DNA from: Tepidiphilus succinatimandens
GTDB lineage: Bacteria > Pseudomonadota > Gammaproteobacteria > Burkholderiales > Rhodocyclaceae
Length of the DNA: 64,000 nucleotides
Direction: 5' to 3'
Assembly: GCF_006503695.1 (NCBI RefSeq)
Contig: NZ_SBIK01000004.1
Location: 1-64,000, forward strand
Made by a program: the position numbers and the translations under genes. Below, piece after piece: positions 18,922 to 27,399 of this stretch (position 1 is its first letter; each line of letters starts with the position of its first letter). The notes below the pieces were generated by a model. The model saw only the letters and a list, made by a program, of their open reading frames with translations. It searched no databases and was not told the DNA's origin.

Positions 18922-19569
18922 TCATTGCGGCAGGGCGCGGAACATGTCGCCGTAGAGCCGGTACATCTGGCGGGCACAGCGGATCACCGCGCGCTGGTCG
19001 TCTTCGTCCTCGAGCCGGTCCATCAGGCGTTCGAAGTAGGCGATGTGGCTCTGGTCGAGATCCCCGTGACTGGTAAGGTAGGAGAACGCCGCATCCGGCA
19101 GGCCGAGCGCCGCCTGGATCGCCTTGGCCGCGCGCGTGGCGAGGTTGACGCTTGTGCCTTCGAGCACCAGCACCATGCCGAAGAAACCCACGGGGTTGCG
19201 CCGCAGCACCGTGTCCCAGGCGTAGGCGATCATGCGGTCGGTCTCGGGGGCCGGTTCGCCGTGGCGTACCGCCTCGGCATCGACGCCGCAGGCGCGCAAG
19301 TCGTCGAGCACCCATTCGTGATGGCCGTATTCCTCGCGGATGTATTCGGCCACGGCGCCGCGCAGCCATTCGAGCCGCTCGGGCAGCCGAGCCCCCACCG
19401 CCATCAGCAGAGGCACCGTCTGGCTGACGTGATGATAGGCCTGGGTGAGAAAGGCGCAATAGGTCTGCAGGCTCACTTTTCCTTCCACCGCGGCGGCGAA
19501 GAGGGGGATCGCCAGGAATTGCGCGCGTTCGCGCTCCGTTTCCTGCATCAAGGTGTGGTAGAACCCCAT
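18922..19569 (-). CDS. TenA/PqqC-like iron-containing redox enzyme
   Basis: The 215-residue all-helical protein begins MGFYHTLMQETERERAQFL and has AYHHVSQTVPLLMAVG, IREEYGHHEWVLDDL and LTSHGDLDQSHIAYFERLMD. The HH, EE..HHEW and H...D..H patterns fit the heme-oxygenase-like diiron/iron fold (TenA, PqqC and UndA relatives), not the thiaminase active site. Such enzymes oxidise small or fatty-acid-derived substrates. It lies 13 bp after the acyl ligase gene. ATG 19569 has a GGAGAAACAC leader; the longer frame to 19701 overlaps the ligase. Confidence 0.8.
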   Translation of the reverse strand: MGFYHTLMQETERERAQFLAIPLFAAAVEGKVSLQTYCAFLTQAYHHVSQTVPLLMAVGARLPERLEWLRGAVAEYIREEYGHHEWVLDDLRACGVDAEAVRHGEPAPETDRMIAYAWDTVLRRNPVGFFGMVLVLEGTSVNLATRAAKAIQAALGLPDAAFSYLTSHGDLDQSHIAYFERLMDRLEDEDDQRAVIRCARQMYRLYGDMFRALPQ

Positions 19570-19582
19570 CGTGTTTCTCCGT

Positions 19583-21064
19583 TCAGTTTTCCAGTTTCGA
19601 CCACAGTCGTTCGAGGGCCTGGGCGTAGGCCGCGAAGATGTGCGCCCGGCGCAGCCGCCCGTTGGGCGTGAGCAGGCCGTTTTCGGGGGTGAAGGGCGCA
19701 TCGGCCCGCACCCAGGCGGCGATGCGGGCGTAGTCGGGCAGGCGCGCGTTGGCTGCCGCCACCGCCCGTGCGAGCGCCGGTTCGGGCAGCGTCGTGTGGA
19801 GCACGGCCAGGTTGTGCGCCCGCCCTTCGCCGAACACCGCTGCCTGCACGATGCCTTCTTCCTGGGTCAATTCCCCTTCGACCCATTCCGGCGAGACGTT
19901 GCGCCCGAAAGCGGTGACGTAAATGTCTTTCTTGCGTCCGGTGAGGAAGAGGAATCCGTCCTCGTCGAAGGCGCCGACGTCCCCCGTCGGCCAGAATCCG
20001 TCGAGAGACGGGGGCGCTTCCTGTCGCAGATAGCCCGCGCACACCGCGCCGCGCACCAGCACTTCACCGTCGGCTGCGAGCCGGACTTCGGTGTGAGGCA
20101 GCGGCCGACCGACGCTGCCGGGGCGTTCTGCCCCGGGGCGATTGACTGCCACCACCGAGGCGCATTCCGACAGGCCATAACCTTCATAGACGGGCAGTCC
20201 CGCGGCCCGCGCCCGCTGTAGGAGGTGCAGCGGGACCTTGCCGCCACCTACGGCGAGAAAGTGCAACCGCGCCGTGGGCGGTCCGCGCCGTTCGGTTTCT
20301 GTCACCAGCGCGCGCAAGAGCTGGGGGGTGAGCACCGCCGTGTCCGGTTCGGCGCGCTGCAGCGCCGACCACAGGAGAGCGGCATCGACCCCGGCCGCGC
20401 CGCGCAACCCGAGTTCCGCCACGGGCCAGAGCACCGTGCCCATGCCGGCGAGCAGCGGGGCGTACAGTCCGGCGATGTTCTCCAGCAGGACGGAGAGCGG
20501 TAGCACCGCGAGATGCCGTTCGCCTGCCTCCACCCCCGCCGCCCATACGAGCGAGCGGGCCACCGCTTCCATCGCCTCGCGGCGCAGCAGGACCCCTTTG
20601 GGCGCGCCGGTGGTGCCGGAGGTGTAGGTTACCTTGGCGATGCCCGCTGGCAGGGGCGGCGCGCTCGGTTCCAGCATCACTTGCCACAGTCGCACGCCGG
20701 CCACTTCGCCCAGGGGGCGAGCTTCCCCCTTGTTGGAGAATGCCTGCGGCTGGTCGGTGAGCACCGCCCCGACGCCCGAGTCGTCGAGCACGTGCGCCGT
20801 CTGCGCCGCGGAGAAGAAGGGGGGCAGCGGTACGAGCGGGACGGCGGCCGTCCAGGCGGCCAGATCGCACACCGCCCAGGCGGGGCCGTTGTCGAGGGCG
20901 AGCGCCACGCCGCGCTCGCGCCAGGGTTCGAGCAGCGCGGCGAGCACCTCCACCGCAACGGCGGCGGTGGTAAAGTCGAGCGTGCGCTCGCGCCCGATCC
21001 ACGCCGGTGCCTGGGGGCGCGTTGCTGCCCAGCCGCGCAGCGCTTCGCTCAGTGTCGGGTACAT
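19583..21064 (-). CDS. AMP-dependent acyl-CoA/acid ligase
   Basis: This adenylate-forming enzyme has 493 residues. The P-loop is KVTYTSGTTGAPKGVLLRRE, the A5 motif is YEGYGLSECASVVAVN, and A7/A8 are FWPTGDVGAFDEDGFLFLTGRKKD. The C-terminal lysine region is short. The N-terminal domain lacks the long insertions of eukaryotic acyl-CoA synthetases. The start (ATG 21064, after GGGGGAAA) overlaps the end of the hemolysin-family gene by 16 bp, so the two are coupled. With the TenA-like enzyme and SDR it probably activates a fatty or aryl acid for a small pathway of unknown product. Confidence 0.88.
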   Translation of the reverse strand: MYPTLSEALRGWAATRPQAPAWIGRERTLDFTTAAVAVEVLAALLEPWRERGVALALDNGPAWAVCDLAAWTAAVPLVPLPPFFSAAQTAHVLDDSGVGAVLTDQPQAFSNKGEARPLGEVAGVRLWQVMLEPSAPPLPAGIAKVTYTSGTTGAPKGVLLRREAMEAVARSLVWAAGVEAGERHLAVLPLSVLLENIAGLYAPLLAGMGTVLWPVAELGLRGAAGVDAALLWSALQRAEPDTAVLTPQLLRALVTETERRGPPTARLHFLAVGGGKVPLHLLQRARAAGLPVYEGYGLSECASVVAVNRPGAERPGSVGRPLPHTEVRLAADGEVLVRGAVCAGYLRQEAPPSLDGFWPTGDVGAFDEDGFLFLTGRKKDIYVTAFGRNVSPEWVEGELTQEEGIVQAAVFGEGRAHNLAVLHTTLPEPALARAVAAANARLPDYARIAAWVRADAPFTPENGLLTPNGRLRRAHIFAAYAQALERLWSKLEN

Positions 21065-21747
21065 GCCCTTTCCCCCTTCCAACGCATCCCGGCACCGCAG
21101 CCCAAGGCAAGCCCGCGCAGCCACAGGGCGAGCAGGCCGTCGCCGCTCGCGGCGAGCATTTCCCGCACTGCGCCGGCACCTTGGGCCACTTCGCCGGCGA
21201 CCACCTGCGGGTCGCCCTCGTAATACGATCCCCAGCCCGCGCCGCCGTCGGGCAGGCGCCCGGGGTGCGCCGGCGCGAGCGGGTGCAGGACGATGCCGAG
21301 CCGCGCGAAGGTGTTGCGCAGCTCGCGGCGCGCGGTAAACACCACCCACTGCACGCGGCAGGCGGCGAGAAAAGCCGTGAGCGTCACCACCAGCGCCCGC
21401 GCGCCGCCCGGTACGTCGGCCGCGAGGCTGCCGACTTCGACGATGCCGTCGCGCACGCCGCCGGGAAGGAAGGTGTGCACCGGCGCGTCGAGATAGTGCT
21501 CGAGGAAGAAGGGCGCCTCGCCCCGGCGCAGCGCGAGCGCCGCCCGCACCTGGCCGGAAGCATCGCGCAGCGCGAGGAAGGGGCCGCGCGGCGGGGCGAT
21601 GTGCGCGCCGTAGCGGGTCAGGTAGAGAGTTTGTACGAAGCGGGCGATGTCCTCGCCCATCGCGTCGTTTTCGGCCACCCAGGTCGCTTCCGTGAGCCTG
21701 GCGGAGGTTTCCTTTTTCGGTCGGGCGGAACAGACCGTCGTCGCCAT
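21049..21747 (-). CDS. Thermostable hemolysin family protein
   Basis: The 232-residue protein has FVQTLYLTRYGAHIAPPRGPFLALRD, then APFFLEHYLDAPVH, DGIVEVGSLAADVPGGARAL, VVFTARRELRNTFARLGI and WGSYYEGDPQVVAGEV. These are the ordered conserved blocks of the thermostable hemolysin family (T_hemolysin, PF12261), named from Vibrio delta-TH. The fold looks like an acyltransferase (GNAT-like), and chromosomal members next to acyl ligases are unlikely to be true toxins; that is inference. It is first in the four-gene set and has a PmrA/QseB-type box 49-65 bp upstream. A shift to basic, Cys-containing sequence marks the C-terminus. Confidence 0.82.
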   Translation of the reverse strand: MATTVCSARPKKETSARLTEATWVAENDAMGEDIARFVQTLYLTRYGAHIAPPRGPFLALRDASGQVRAALALRRGEAPFFLEHYLDAPVHTFLPGGVRDGIVEVGSLAADVPGGARALVVTLTAFLAACRVQWVVFTARRELRNTFARLGIVLHPLAPAHPGRLPDGGAGWGSYYEGDPQVVAGEVAQGAGAVREMLAASGDGLLALWLRGLALGCGAGMRWKGERACTRH

Positions 21748-21795
21748 TGCGTCCTCCTCGTCTCGTAGGGGTGGGAGATACGATACGGCGGTGAA

Positions 21796-21812
21796 CTTAA
21801 GGAAAGCTTAAA
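21796..21812 (-). promoter_or_regulatory. PmrA/QseB-type direct-repeat operator upstream of the hemolysin-family gene
   Basis: On the minus strand the box reads TTTAAG-CTTTC-CTTAAG, two YTTAAG half-sites with an 11-bp period. That is the binding pattern of PmrA/QseB/BasR-class OmpR regulators. A TATCGTATC stretch 10-20 bp downstream could supply the -10 element, with the second half-site over the -35 region. It sits between the second kinase gene and the four-gene set, pointing to control by one of the two flanking regulators. Confidence 0.65.
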
Positions 21813-21877
21813 CGCCGCATCTGCGACAACAGGGGCTTTTCGCCCTCGAAGGCTTCTCGTCTCTTCGGATGTCTGGC

Positions 21878-23236
21878 TCATCGCGTCGGTGCTTCGTGCA
21901 GTACGGGCAAAACGAGGGTGAAGCGTGCCCCGCCCAGGCGGCTCTCACCGGGCTCGATACGGGCACCGAGGAGTTCCGCCGCTTCGCGCACCAACGTCAG
22001 GCCCAGGCCCGTGCCCGGCGCGGTGGAGTCGCGCGCAAAGGGTGCGAACAGCGTCTCCCGCCGTTCGGGAGGGATGCCGGGGCCGTCATCCTCGATTTCG
22101 AGCCGCACGAGGTTCCCTTCGCGGCGCAGCGACACCCGTACGGTGCTGCCCGGCGGCGTGTGGCGCAGTGCATTGTCGACGAGGTTGCGCACGATGAGCG
22201 CGAGCGGTTCCGGCGGGAGCAGAAGGGGCAGCGTCTCGGGCAGATCCACTTCCAAGGCGTGGCCGCGCGCCTGGGCCTGCGGCCAGAGCAGGGCCACTTC
22301 CTGGCGAACGACCTCGGCGGCGTCGATGGTGCGGCGCGGCCGGCGCGCGTCGTGCCCTATGCGCGCGAGGGTGAGCAGTTGCTCGATGAGCTGGGCGGCG
22401 CGGGTCGTCCCTTCGCGGGCGGCGCGCAGCGCTTCCCGGCGGCGCGTCTCGTTGCCTTCGACGAGGGCGGCATCCAGATGCGCCGCGATGGCAGCGATCG
22501 GTGTGCGCAGTTCGTGGGCGACGTCGGCGGTGAAACGCCGCTCGCGCTCGAAGGCCTGCGACAGGCGGGCGAGCAGGTCATTGACCGCCCCTACCACGGG
22601 TTCGAGTTCCTGCGGCGCATCGGGCAAGGCCACCGGTTCGAGCGCGTCGGGGCGGCGCTGCCGCAGCGCGTGCGACAGCACTGCGAGCGGACGCAGCCCC
22701 CGGCCGATCGCCCACCAGGAAAAAAGCGCGAGCGCGAGCGCACCCAGGGTGAGCGTCTCGACCGAGTGTTCCACCAGATCCTCGGTGAGCTCGTCGTGCG
22801 CCTCCAGCGGATGCGCGGCGAACACACGCGCCCCGTCGGAGCGGGTGGCGGCATAGATGCGCCAGCCCGGTTTGCCGGGGATGCGGTGAAAACCGTCTGC
22901 GAGGCGGGACAGGTCGGCATTCGACGGCAGGGCACCGAAGCGCACGATCTCCCCGCCCTCGGGGTCGAGCACCAGCACTCCGGCGTGCTTTCCGGCTTTC
23001 CGCTGCCTTTTGCCCGGAGGGCCCGAGGAGGGCGGGGCGTCACCCCTGCCCAAAGGGGCTGCAGAGAGGGCTTCGACGCTTGCCACGAGCCGCGCATCCA
23101 GCAGTTCCTCCGCCTCCTTGCCGCTCTCCGCCACGACGTAGGCGAGCGAGACGAGCCAGAAAAGGGCCACCCCGGCGAGCAGCCAGAGCGTGAGGCGCAG
23201 GCGCAGCGAGCGGCCGAGCCGGCGCCACGGGATCAC
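21878..23236 (-). CDS. Sensor histidine kinase (QseC type, second two-component system)
   Basis: The kinase has 452 residues. Transmembrane segments lie near residues 15-35 and 160-178, with a periplasmic sensor of about 125 residues between them that carries a basic, Pro-rich stretch (PPGKRQRKAGKH). The H-box is ADVAHELRTPIAAIAAH with His241; the N-box NLVDNALRHTP and G-boxes EDDGPGIPPER and GTGLGLTLVREA are intact. The start is GTG 23236, overlapping the regulator stop as GTGA; no ATG lies nearby and the frame further upstream is shadow. It closes the SHP-cytochrome operon, so it may sense a redox, oxygen or NO-related cue. Confidence 0.91.
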   Translation of the reverse strand: MIPWRRLGRSLRLRLTLWLLAGVALFWLVSLAYVVAESGKEAEELLDARLVASVEALSAAPLGRGDAPPSSGPPGKRQRKAGKHAGVLVLDPEGGEIVRFGALPSNADLSRLADGFHRIPGKPGWRIYAATRSDGARVFAAHPLEAHDELTEDLVEHSVETLTLGALALALFSWWAIGRGLRPLAVLSHALRQRRPDALEPVALPDAPQELEPVVGAVNDLLARLSQAFERERRFTADVAHELRTPIAAIAAHLDAALVEGNETRRREALRAAREGTTRAAQLIEQLLTLARIGHDARRPRRTIDAAEVVRQEVALLWPQAQARGHALEVDLPETLPLLLPPEPLALIVRNLVDNALRHTPPGSTVRVSLRREGNLVRLEIEDDGPGIPPERRETLFAPFARDSTAPGTGLGLTLVREAAELLGARIEPGESRLGGARFTLVLPVLHEAPTR

Positions 23237-23910
23237 GGTGCGGCCCCTTGCGCCGCCGGGCCTAGGCGGTAGCCCAGGCCGCGGATCGTGTCGATGATGG
23301 CCGGGTCGATCTTGCGGCGAAGATGATGGATGAGCACCTGCAGCACGTTGCTGTCGGGGGCTTCCTCCGCCTCGTAGAGCGCCTGTTCGAGCTGGATCTT
23401 GGTGAAGACGCGTCCCGGGTTGCGCGCGAGACGCTCGAGCAGGCGGTATTCCATCGCCGAGAGCTCCACCGGCGCACCGTCGAACCACACGGCGTGTCCG
23501 GCCGTGTCCAGGCGCAGACGCCCCAGGTCGATGAACGAACGCGCCCGCCCCTCGCCGCGGCGCACCAGCGCCCGCAGGCGGGCGGCGATCTCCTCGAGCG
23601 GGGCCGGCTTCACCACGTAGTCGTCCGCTCCCTCGTCGAGGCCGGCGATGCGCTCGGAGAGCGCGTCGCGCGCCGTCAGGATCAGCACCGGGAGGACGAG
23701 CCCCTCGGCGCGCCAACGCCTGAGCGCGTGCATCCCGTCTTCCTGCGGCAAGCCCAGATCGAGCACCACGGCGTCGAACGGCTCGGACTGCAGCAGGCGG
23801 AAGGCCGAAGCCGCCTCCCGTGCCCATGCCACGTTCATCCCCAGGGCCTCCAGCCCCCGTTCGAGGCCCGCGCCTAGGAGCGCATCGTCCTCGACGAGCA
23901 ATACCCGCAT
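23233..23910 (-). CDS. OmpR-family response regulator (QseB/PmrA type, second system)
   Basis: The 225-residue protein has a receiver with the ED pair at 7-8, Asp51 (AVVLDLGLPQEDG), the Thr of LILTARD and Lys in VKPAP. The winged-helix domain has VELSAMEYRLLERLARNPG and SNVLQVLIHHLRRKID, ending IRGLGYRL. It is 10 bp from the cytochrome b gene and coupled to the kinase. PmrA/QseB-type boxes upstream of the SHP gene, the hemolysin-family gene and the chemoreceptor are obvious candidates for its targets. Confidence 0.93.
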   Translation of the reverse strand: MRVLLVEDDALLGAGLERGLEALGMNVAWAREAASAFRLLQSEPFDAVVLDLGLPQEDGMHALRRWRAEGLVLPVLILTARDALSERIAGLDEGADDYVVKPAPLEEIAARLRALVRRGEGRARSFIDLGRLRLDTAGHAVWFDGAPVELSAMEYRLLERLARNPGRVFTKIQLEQALYEAEEAPDSNVLQVLIHHLRRKIDPAIIDTIRGLGYRLGPAAQGAAP

Positions 23911-23920
23911 CTTTGCTCCT

Positions 23921-24541
23921 TCATTGGCGCAGCAACCAGTAGACCACGATCGCCACCCAGACGAACAGCACGACGGCCATGGGGGTGTAGGGCTGCTCGA
24001 TCGCTTCCTGCGGCGCGGCGCGCTTCACTCCGAGCACCATCGCGCGTACCAGATTCTCGCGATGGGCGAGGCTGCCGACGAACACCCCTGCCAAGTGCAC
24101 CAGCACCACGGCGAGCATGAAGTTCGCCAGCGCTTCGTGCGCCTTTTCGGCGAACTTGCCGCCGATCTCCTCGTAGGCGAACCATCCGAAGAGCGGAGTG
24201 AGGATCCCGAGCGCGAGTAGGGCGAGGATCGCGATGCCACCGGCCGGATTGTGCCCGGTGTAATGGCGCGGCTGCAAGCGTGCCAGCCCGACGAGGTAGT
24301 CCCAGGCTTCGCGCCAAGGACGCACGAAAGAAGAAAACCGCGCCGGCCACGGGCCGACGAAGCCCCAGACCACGCGAAAGAGCACCACTGCGGCCACCGT
24401 GCCGCCGGCGGCGACGTGCACCAGACGCAGGCGCTCGGACTCCCCCGTGAGCCAGGCGACGAGGAAGCCGAGGGCCATCAGCCAGTGTCCGAGCCGCACG
24501 ACGGCGTCCCAGATCAACACCTTGTTTTCGTTCGGCTCCAT
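23921..24541 (-). CDS. Cytochrome b561-type membrane protein of the SHP operon
   Basis: The 206-residue di-heme b-type cytochrome has four main helices: VRLGHWLMALGFLVAWLTGE, RLVHVAAGGTVAAVVLFRVV, LARLQPRHYTGHNPAGGIAI, and HEALANFMLAVVLVHLAGVF. The paired His residues are suitable heme ligands. It belongs to the Ni/Fe-hydrogenase b-type/cytochrome b561 group and is expected to pass quinol electrons to the periplasmic diheme cytochrome. It lies 12 bp after the diheme gene. A final helix (AVVLFVWVAIVVYWLL) follows a cytoplasmic loop. Confidence 0.9.
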   Translation of the reverse strand: MEPNENKVLIWDAVVRLGHWLMALGFLVAWLTGESERLRLVHVAAGGTVAAVVLFRVVWGFVGPWPARFSSFVRPWREAWDYLVGLARLQPRHYTGHNPAGGIAILALLALGILTPLFGWFAYEEIGGKFAEKAHEALANFMLAVVLVHLAGVFVGSLAHRENLVRAMVLGVKRAAPQEAIEQPYTPMAVVLFVWVAIVVYWLLRQ

Positions 24542-24553
24542 GACGGGGCTCCT

Positions 24554-25114
24554 TCAGTCCTTGTACGGGCCATAGCCGGGGATGTCGATCTCGCGCTCGC
24601 GGTACGAGCCTTCTTCGGCGCGCTTGTGGCAGGCACCGCAGTTGGCCGGGGACTTCACCCGTGGATCGCGCCAGGCCGCGGCGGGAACCTCGTCGTGCTC
24701 TTTCTGGAACCAGCGGGTCTGCGTGATGCGCGGCGGATCGCCCGCCCCTTGCGTGCGGCGGGCATCGCCCGCGTGCTGCACGAGAAAGTCGGTGAGCTCC
24801 TGCGCCGTCTGTGGCGACAGCGAGGCGTCGTCGCCGTAGTGATGGGCGAGATCACCCATCACCTTGCGCCAATCCTCGGCCGAGAGCAAGGACGGCGGGA
24901 AGGGAACGTGGCAGCTGCCGCACTCCTGGCGGTAGAGCGGCGAGAGCGGCGCCCCTTTGCTCTTGTCTTTATAGCGGGTCTCGTGTTTCTCCTGTTCGGC
25001 GCGTTCGTGCCGCTCCTCGGCCGAGACCACGATCGGCGCAGCGATGAAGGCGGCGCACAGGGCGGCGGTGAAAAGATGTCCGTAGCGGCGATAAAGTCGT
25101 CCGATCGCATTCAT
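24554..25114 (-). CDS. Diheme cytochrome c (DHC)
   Basis: The 186-residue exported protein has a signal peptide to about residue 31 (APIVVSA/EER) and two heme c motifs, CGSCHVPF and CGACHKRA. YRQECGSCHVPFPPSLLSAEDWRKVMGDL and the C-terminal IPGYGPYKD agree with the DHC family, which is the electron donor to SHP. A charged EERHERAEQEKHETR stretch follows the cleavage site. It is 16 bp after the SHP gene. Role: electron relay in the periplasm between cytochrome b and SHP. Confidence 0.92.
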   Translation of the reverse strand: MNAIGRLYRRYGHLFTAALCAAFIAAPIVVSAEERHERAEQEKHETRYKDKSKGAPLSPLYRQECGSCHVPFPPSLLSAEDWRKVMGDLAHHYGDDASLSPQTAQELTDFLVQHAGDARRTQGAGDPPRITQTRWFQKEHDEVPAAAWRDPRVKSPANCGACHKRAEEGSYREREIDIPGYGPYKD

Positions 25115-25130
25115 GTCAGGTCTCCTTCAG

Positions 25131-25559
25131 TCATTGGCGCACGAGCCAGGCGAGAAAGTCGGCTTTCTCCGCCGCCGTGCATTCGCGTCCCACCACTTCC
25201 TTGCAGTTGCGGCGGAACCACTTCTCGATCTTGGCTTCGTCGGTGAAGCGCTCGGGATTGACGCTCACGGCCATGGGTGCAATCTTCTTGCCGGTGACCA
25301 CGTGTTTGCCGCTCTGCCGGGGATCGGCGCCATGGCAGGCATGGCAGCCGGGCATGTCGGCCGACACGCCGTGATTCTTGCGATAGAACGCCTCGCCGCG
25401 CGCAGGGTCGGGGGTGAAGCCGGGCTGCTCCTGGGCGGCGCGCTGCGCGTAGCGCTCGGCCATCGCCGCTGGCGTTTCGGCGGTGACAGCGAGGGAAAAG
25501 CCGGAGAGCAGGGCGGGAAAGAGCCAGCCAAGCAGCTTGCGGAAGATGGGGGATTTCAT
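25131..25559 (-). CDS. SHP, oxygen-binding monoheme cytochrome c (DUF1924)
   Basis: The 142-residue exported protein has a signal peptide ending near residue 28 (AVTAE) and one heme motif, CHACHG. The blocks GEAFYRKNHGV, GCHACHGADPRQSGKHV, KIAPMAVSVNPERFTDEAK and IEKWFRRNCKEVVGREC are those of Sphaeroides heme protein (SHP, DUF1924). SHP proteins bind O2 or NO at a ligand position normally filled by a side chain. The gene order SHP-DHC-cytochrome b-regulator-kinase is known from other proteobacteria. It is the first gene, with a direct-repeat regulator box 49-65 bp upstream. Confidence 0.92.
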   Translation of the reverse strand: MKSPIFRKLLGWLFPALLSGFSLAVTAETPAAMAERYAQRAAQEQPGFTPDPARGEAFYRKNHGVSADMPGCHACHGADPRQSGKHVVTGKKIAPMAVSVNPERFTDEAKIEKWFRRNCKEVVGRECTAAEKADFLAWLVRQ

Positions 25560-25607
25560 GATGACCTCGTCGTCGTGATGCAGACGGTGTCATTGAATCA
25601 TGCCGTC

Positions 25608-25624
25608 CTTAACCGGGGGTTAAA
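25608..25624 (-). promoter_or_regulatory. PmrA/QseB-type direct-repeat operator upstream of the SHP gene
   Basis: The minus strand reads TTTAAC-CCCCG-GTTAAG: two TTAA cores 11 bp apart, as in the box before the hemolysin-family gene and at the same distance (49-65 bp) from the start codon. The matching spacing at two promoters makes a shared OmpR-type regulator likely. This supports autoregulation of the operon that encodes the second two-component system. Confidence 0.6.
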
Positions 25625-25688
25625 ACGCGCGATTACATGATCGGTTACAGAAATAGATTGAGAATGATTTTTCTTAAAAATCGAACGA

Positions 25689-25705
25689 TTTAAGGAATTG
25701 TTAAT
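25689..25705 (+). promoter_or_regulatory. Third PmrA/QseB-like direct repeat, before the chemoreceptor gene
   Basis: TTTAAG-GAATT-GTTAAT gives TTAA cores at 25690 and 25701, again 11 bp apart, 52 bp before the chemoreceptor start. The surrounding 100 bp are AT-rich (TTCTTAAAAATCG upstream, TACTTTATGATTG downstream), so a chance match is more likely here than at the other two boxes. The spacing still makes it a candidate member of the same regulon. Confidence 0.4.
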
Positions 25706-25756
25706 TTTTTCCTGCATACTTTATGATTGACAATATTGGTGTCGAGCGAGACGAAC

Positions 25757-27367
25757 ATGCGACTCAACCTCCCTGTCACACAGAACGAATACCCTGTGCG
25801 CGACGACGTGGTGATCGTCTCGCACACTGATCGCAAGGGCCGCATCACGTTCGTCAACGACGACTTCTGCGAATACGCCGGCATGACGCGCGAAGAGCTT
25901 CTCGGGCAGCCGCACAACGTCATCCGCCACCCCGACATGCCGCCGGAAGCATTCCGCGACTTGTGGGCGACGATCAAGGCGGGGGATGTCTGGCAAGGGA
26001 TCGTCAAGAACCGGCGCAAAAACGGCGATCACTACTGGGTCAAGGCCACGGTGGCGCCGCTGCCCGACGGCTCGGGCTACATGAGCATCCGGCTCAAGCC
26101 CCCGGCGGAAGAAAAAGCCGCCGCCGAGTCGCTCTATGCCCGCATGCGCGCGGGGGAATCTCTCCGGCTCGAGCGTGGTCGGCTGCGGCCCGGGCCGTTG
26201 CGGCGCATGCTCAACCGCCTCGGTCTCGAGAGTCGCTACTGGATCACGCTCTTCGTCGGTGCCGGCTTCTATGGCGTGGCCGTCCTGCTCGCTCTGGAGG
26301 GACGGACCACGGCTCTGGCGTGGGTCTCCGCCGCCGGTTTGCTCTCTTTCATCGGATTGGGCACATGGATGCGACGCCGTTTGCGTGTAGGCATCGGTGA
26401 ACTCAAGACCATGGCGCAGGCGGTGGCTGCCCTCGACTTGCGCCCGGACATCGATGACGATCACCACGACGAGATTCGCACCTTGCTCGATGTCCTGAAA
26501 GTGATCCGGGCGAGGTTTTATGAGACGGTGATCACACTGCGTCAATCGCAAAAGCGGCTGCGTACCGAAGTGGACGAGGAACTCCAGCGCGCCGGGCAGA
26601 CGCGCTCGTCTGCCCAGGAACAGACGGCCGCGGCGCAGACGCTTGCCGCCTCCAGCGAGCAGCTCGCCCACGCGATGGCAGAGATCGCTGCCACGGCGGC
26701 CCAATCGGTCGAACGGATCGACGCGCTGATTGCGACCAATCGCCAGGCGACGGCGCGGGTGCGCGACAGTGCCGAACAGACGAGCAAATTGTCTGACGAG
26801 TTGACGGCGATCGCCCACGAAGTCGAGGCGTTCAAGGGGTCGATGGATTCGATGCGCAGCGTCATCGACGTGATCGGCGAGATCGCCGCACAGACGAACC
26901 TGCTCGCACTCAACGCTTCCATCGAAGCCGCGCGCGCCGGCGAATCCGGTCGGGGCTTCGCCGTGGTCGCCGACGAGGTGCGCAAACTCGCCGAGCGCAC
27001 CGCCCAGGCCACGACCGAGATCGGCGCCATGATCGGCAAGGTTCAAAGCCAGGTGGATCACGCCGTCGCCCAGACACAGGCAGGGCGGGAAACGGTCGAG
27101 ACGACGGTGCACAAGGCGCTCGCCTCGGCCGAGGAGATCGCCGGCATCGAACATGCACTCGAAGCGATCGGGACCGAAGCCGCGCAGATTCCCCGAAGCG
27201 TCGAAGCCCAAGCACAGGTCACGCAGCAAGCGGTTGCCGAAATCACCCACATCGCCCGGATGGCCGAACAGCTCGAACGATTGGCCCATCAAAGCGAGGA
27301 TGCGGCGCGGTTGCTGGAGAGGACGGTACAAGAGATCGTCAGGATGTTGCAGCAATTCCGGACATAG
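25757..27367 (+). CDS. Aer-like PAS-containing methyl-accepting chemotaxis protein
   Basis: The receptor has 536 residues from ATG 25757, which has GAGCGAG upstream; a TTG start at 25727 would add ten. An N-terminal PAS domain (about residues 15-110: [52 protein letters not shown]) is of the Aer type, which often binds FAD and reports redox state. Two hydrophobic segments near residues 165-205 anchor it. The signalling hairpin tip [18 protein letters not shown] and [19 protein letters not shown] is intact. It has no periplasmic sensor domain, so it is an internal energy or oxygen sensor, which suits its place beside the SHP operon. Confidence 0.92.
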   Translation: MRLNLPVTQNEYPVRDDVVIVSHTDRKGRITFVNDDFCEYAGMTREELLGQPHNVIRHPDMPPEAFRDLWATIKAGDVWQGIVKNRRKNGDHYWVKATVAPLPDGSGYMSIRLKPPAEEKAAAESLYARMRAGESLRLERGRLRPGPLRRMLNRLGLESRYWITLFVGAGFYGVAVLLALEGRTTALAWVSAAGLLSFIGLGTWMRRRLRVGIGELKTMAQAVAALDLRPDIDDDHHDEIRTLLDVLKVIRARFYETVITLRQSQKRLRTEVDEELQRAGQTRSSAQEQTAAAQTLAASSEQLAHAMAEIAATAAQSVERIDALIATNRQATARVRDSAEQTSKLSDELTAIAHEVEAFKGSMDSMRSVIDVIGEIAAQTNLLALNASIEAARAGESGRGFAVVADEVRKLAERTAQATTEIGAMIGKVQSQVDHAVAQTQAGRETVETTVHKALASAEEIAGIEHALEAIGTEAAQIPRSVEAQAQVTQQAVAEITHIARMAEQLERLAHQSEDAARLLERTVQEIVRMLQQFRT

Positions 27368-27399
27368 ATGCGCGCTTTACCGGCATCCGAGGGCTTGCA

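Noticed and set aside
21049..21747. Calling the hemolysin-family gene a toxin
   Set aside because: There is no signal peptide, the domain resembles an acyltransferase, and the gene is coupled to metabolic genes; the name is historical.
25721..27355. Minus-strand frame of about 540 residues opposite the chemoreceptor
   Set aside because: It mirrors the receptor gene codon by codon, has no ribosome site or family motifs, and the plus frame contains an intact signalling domain.
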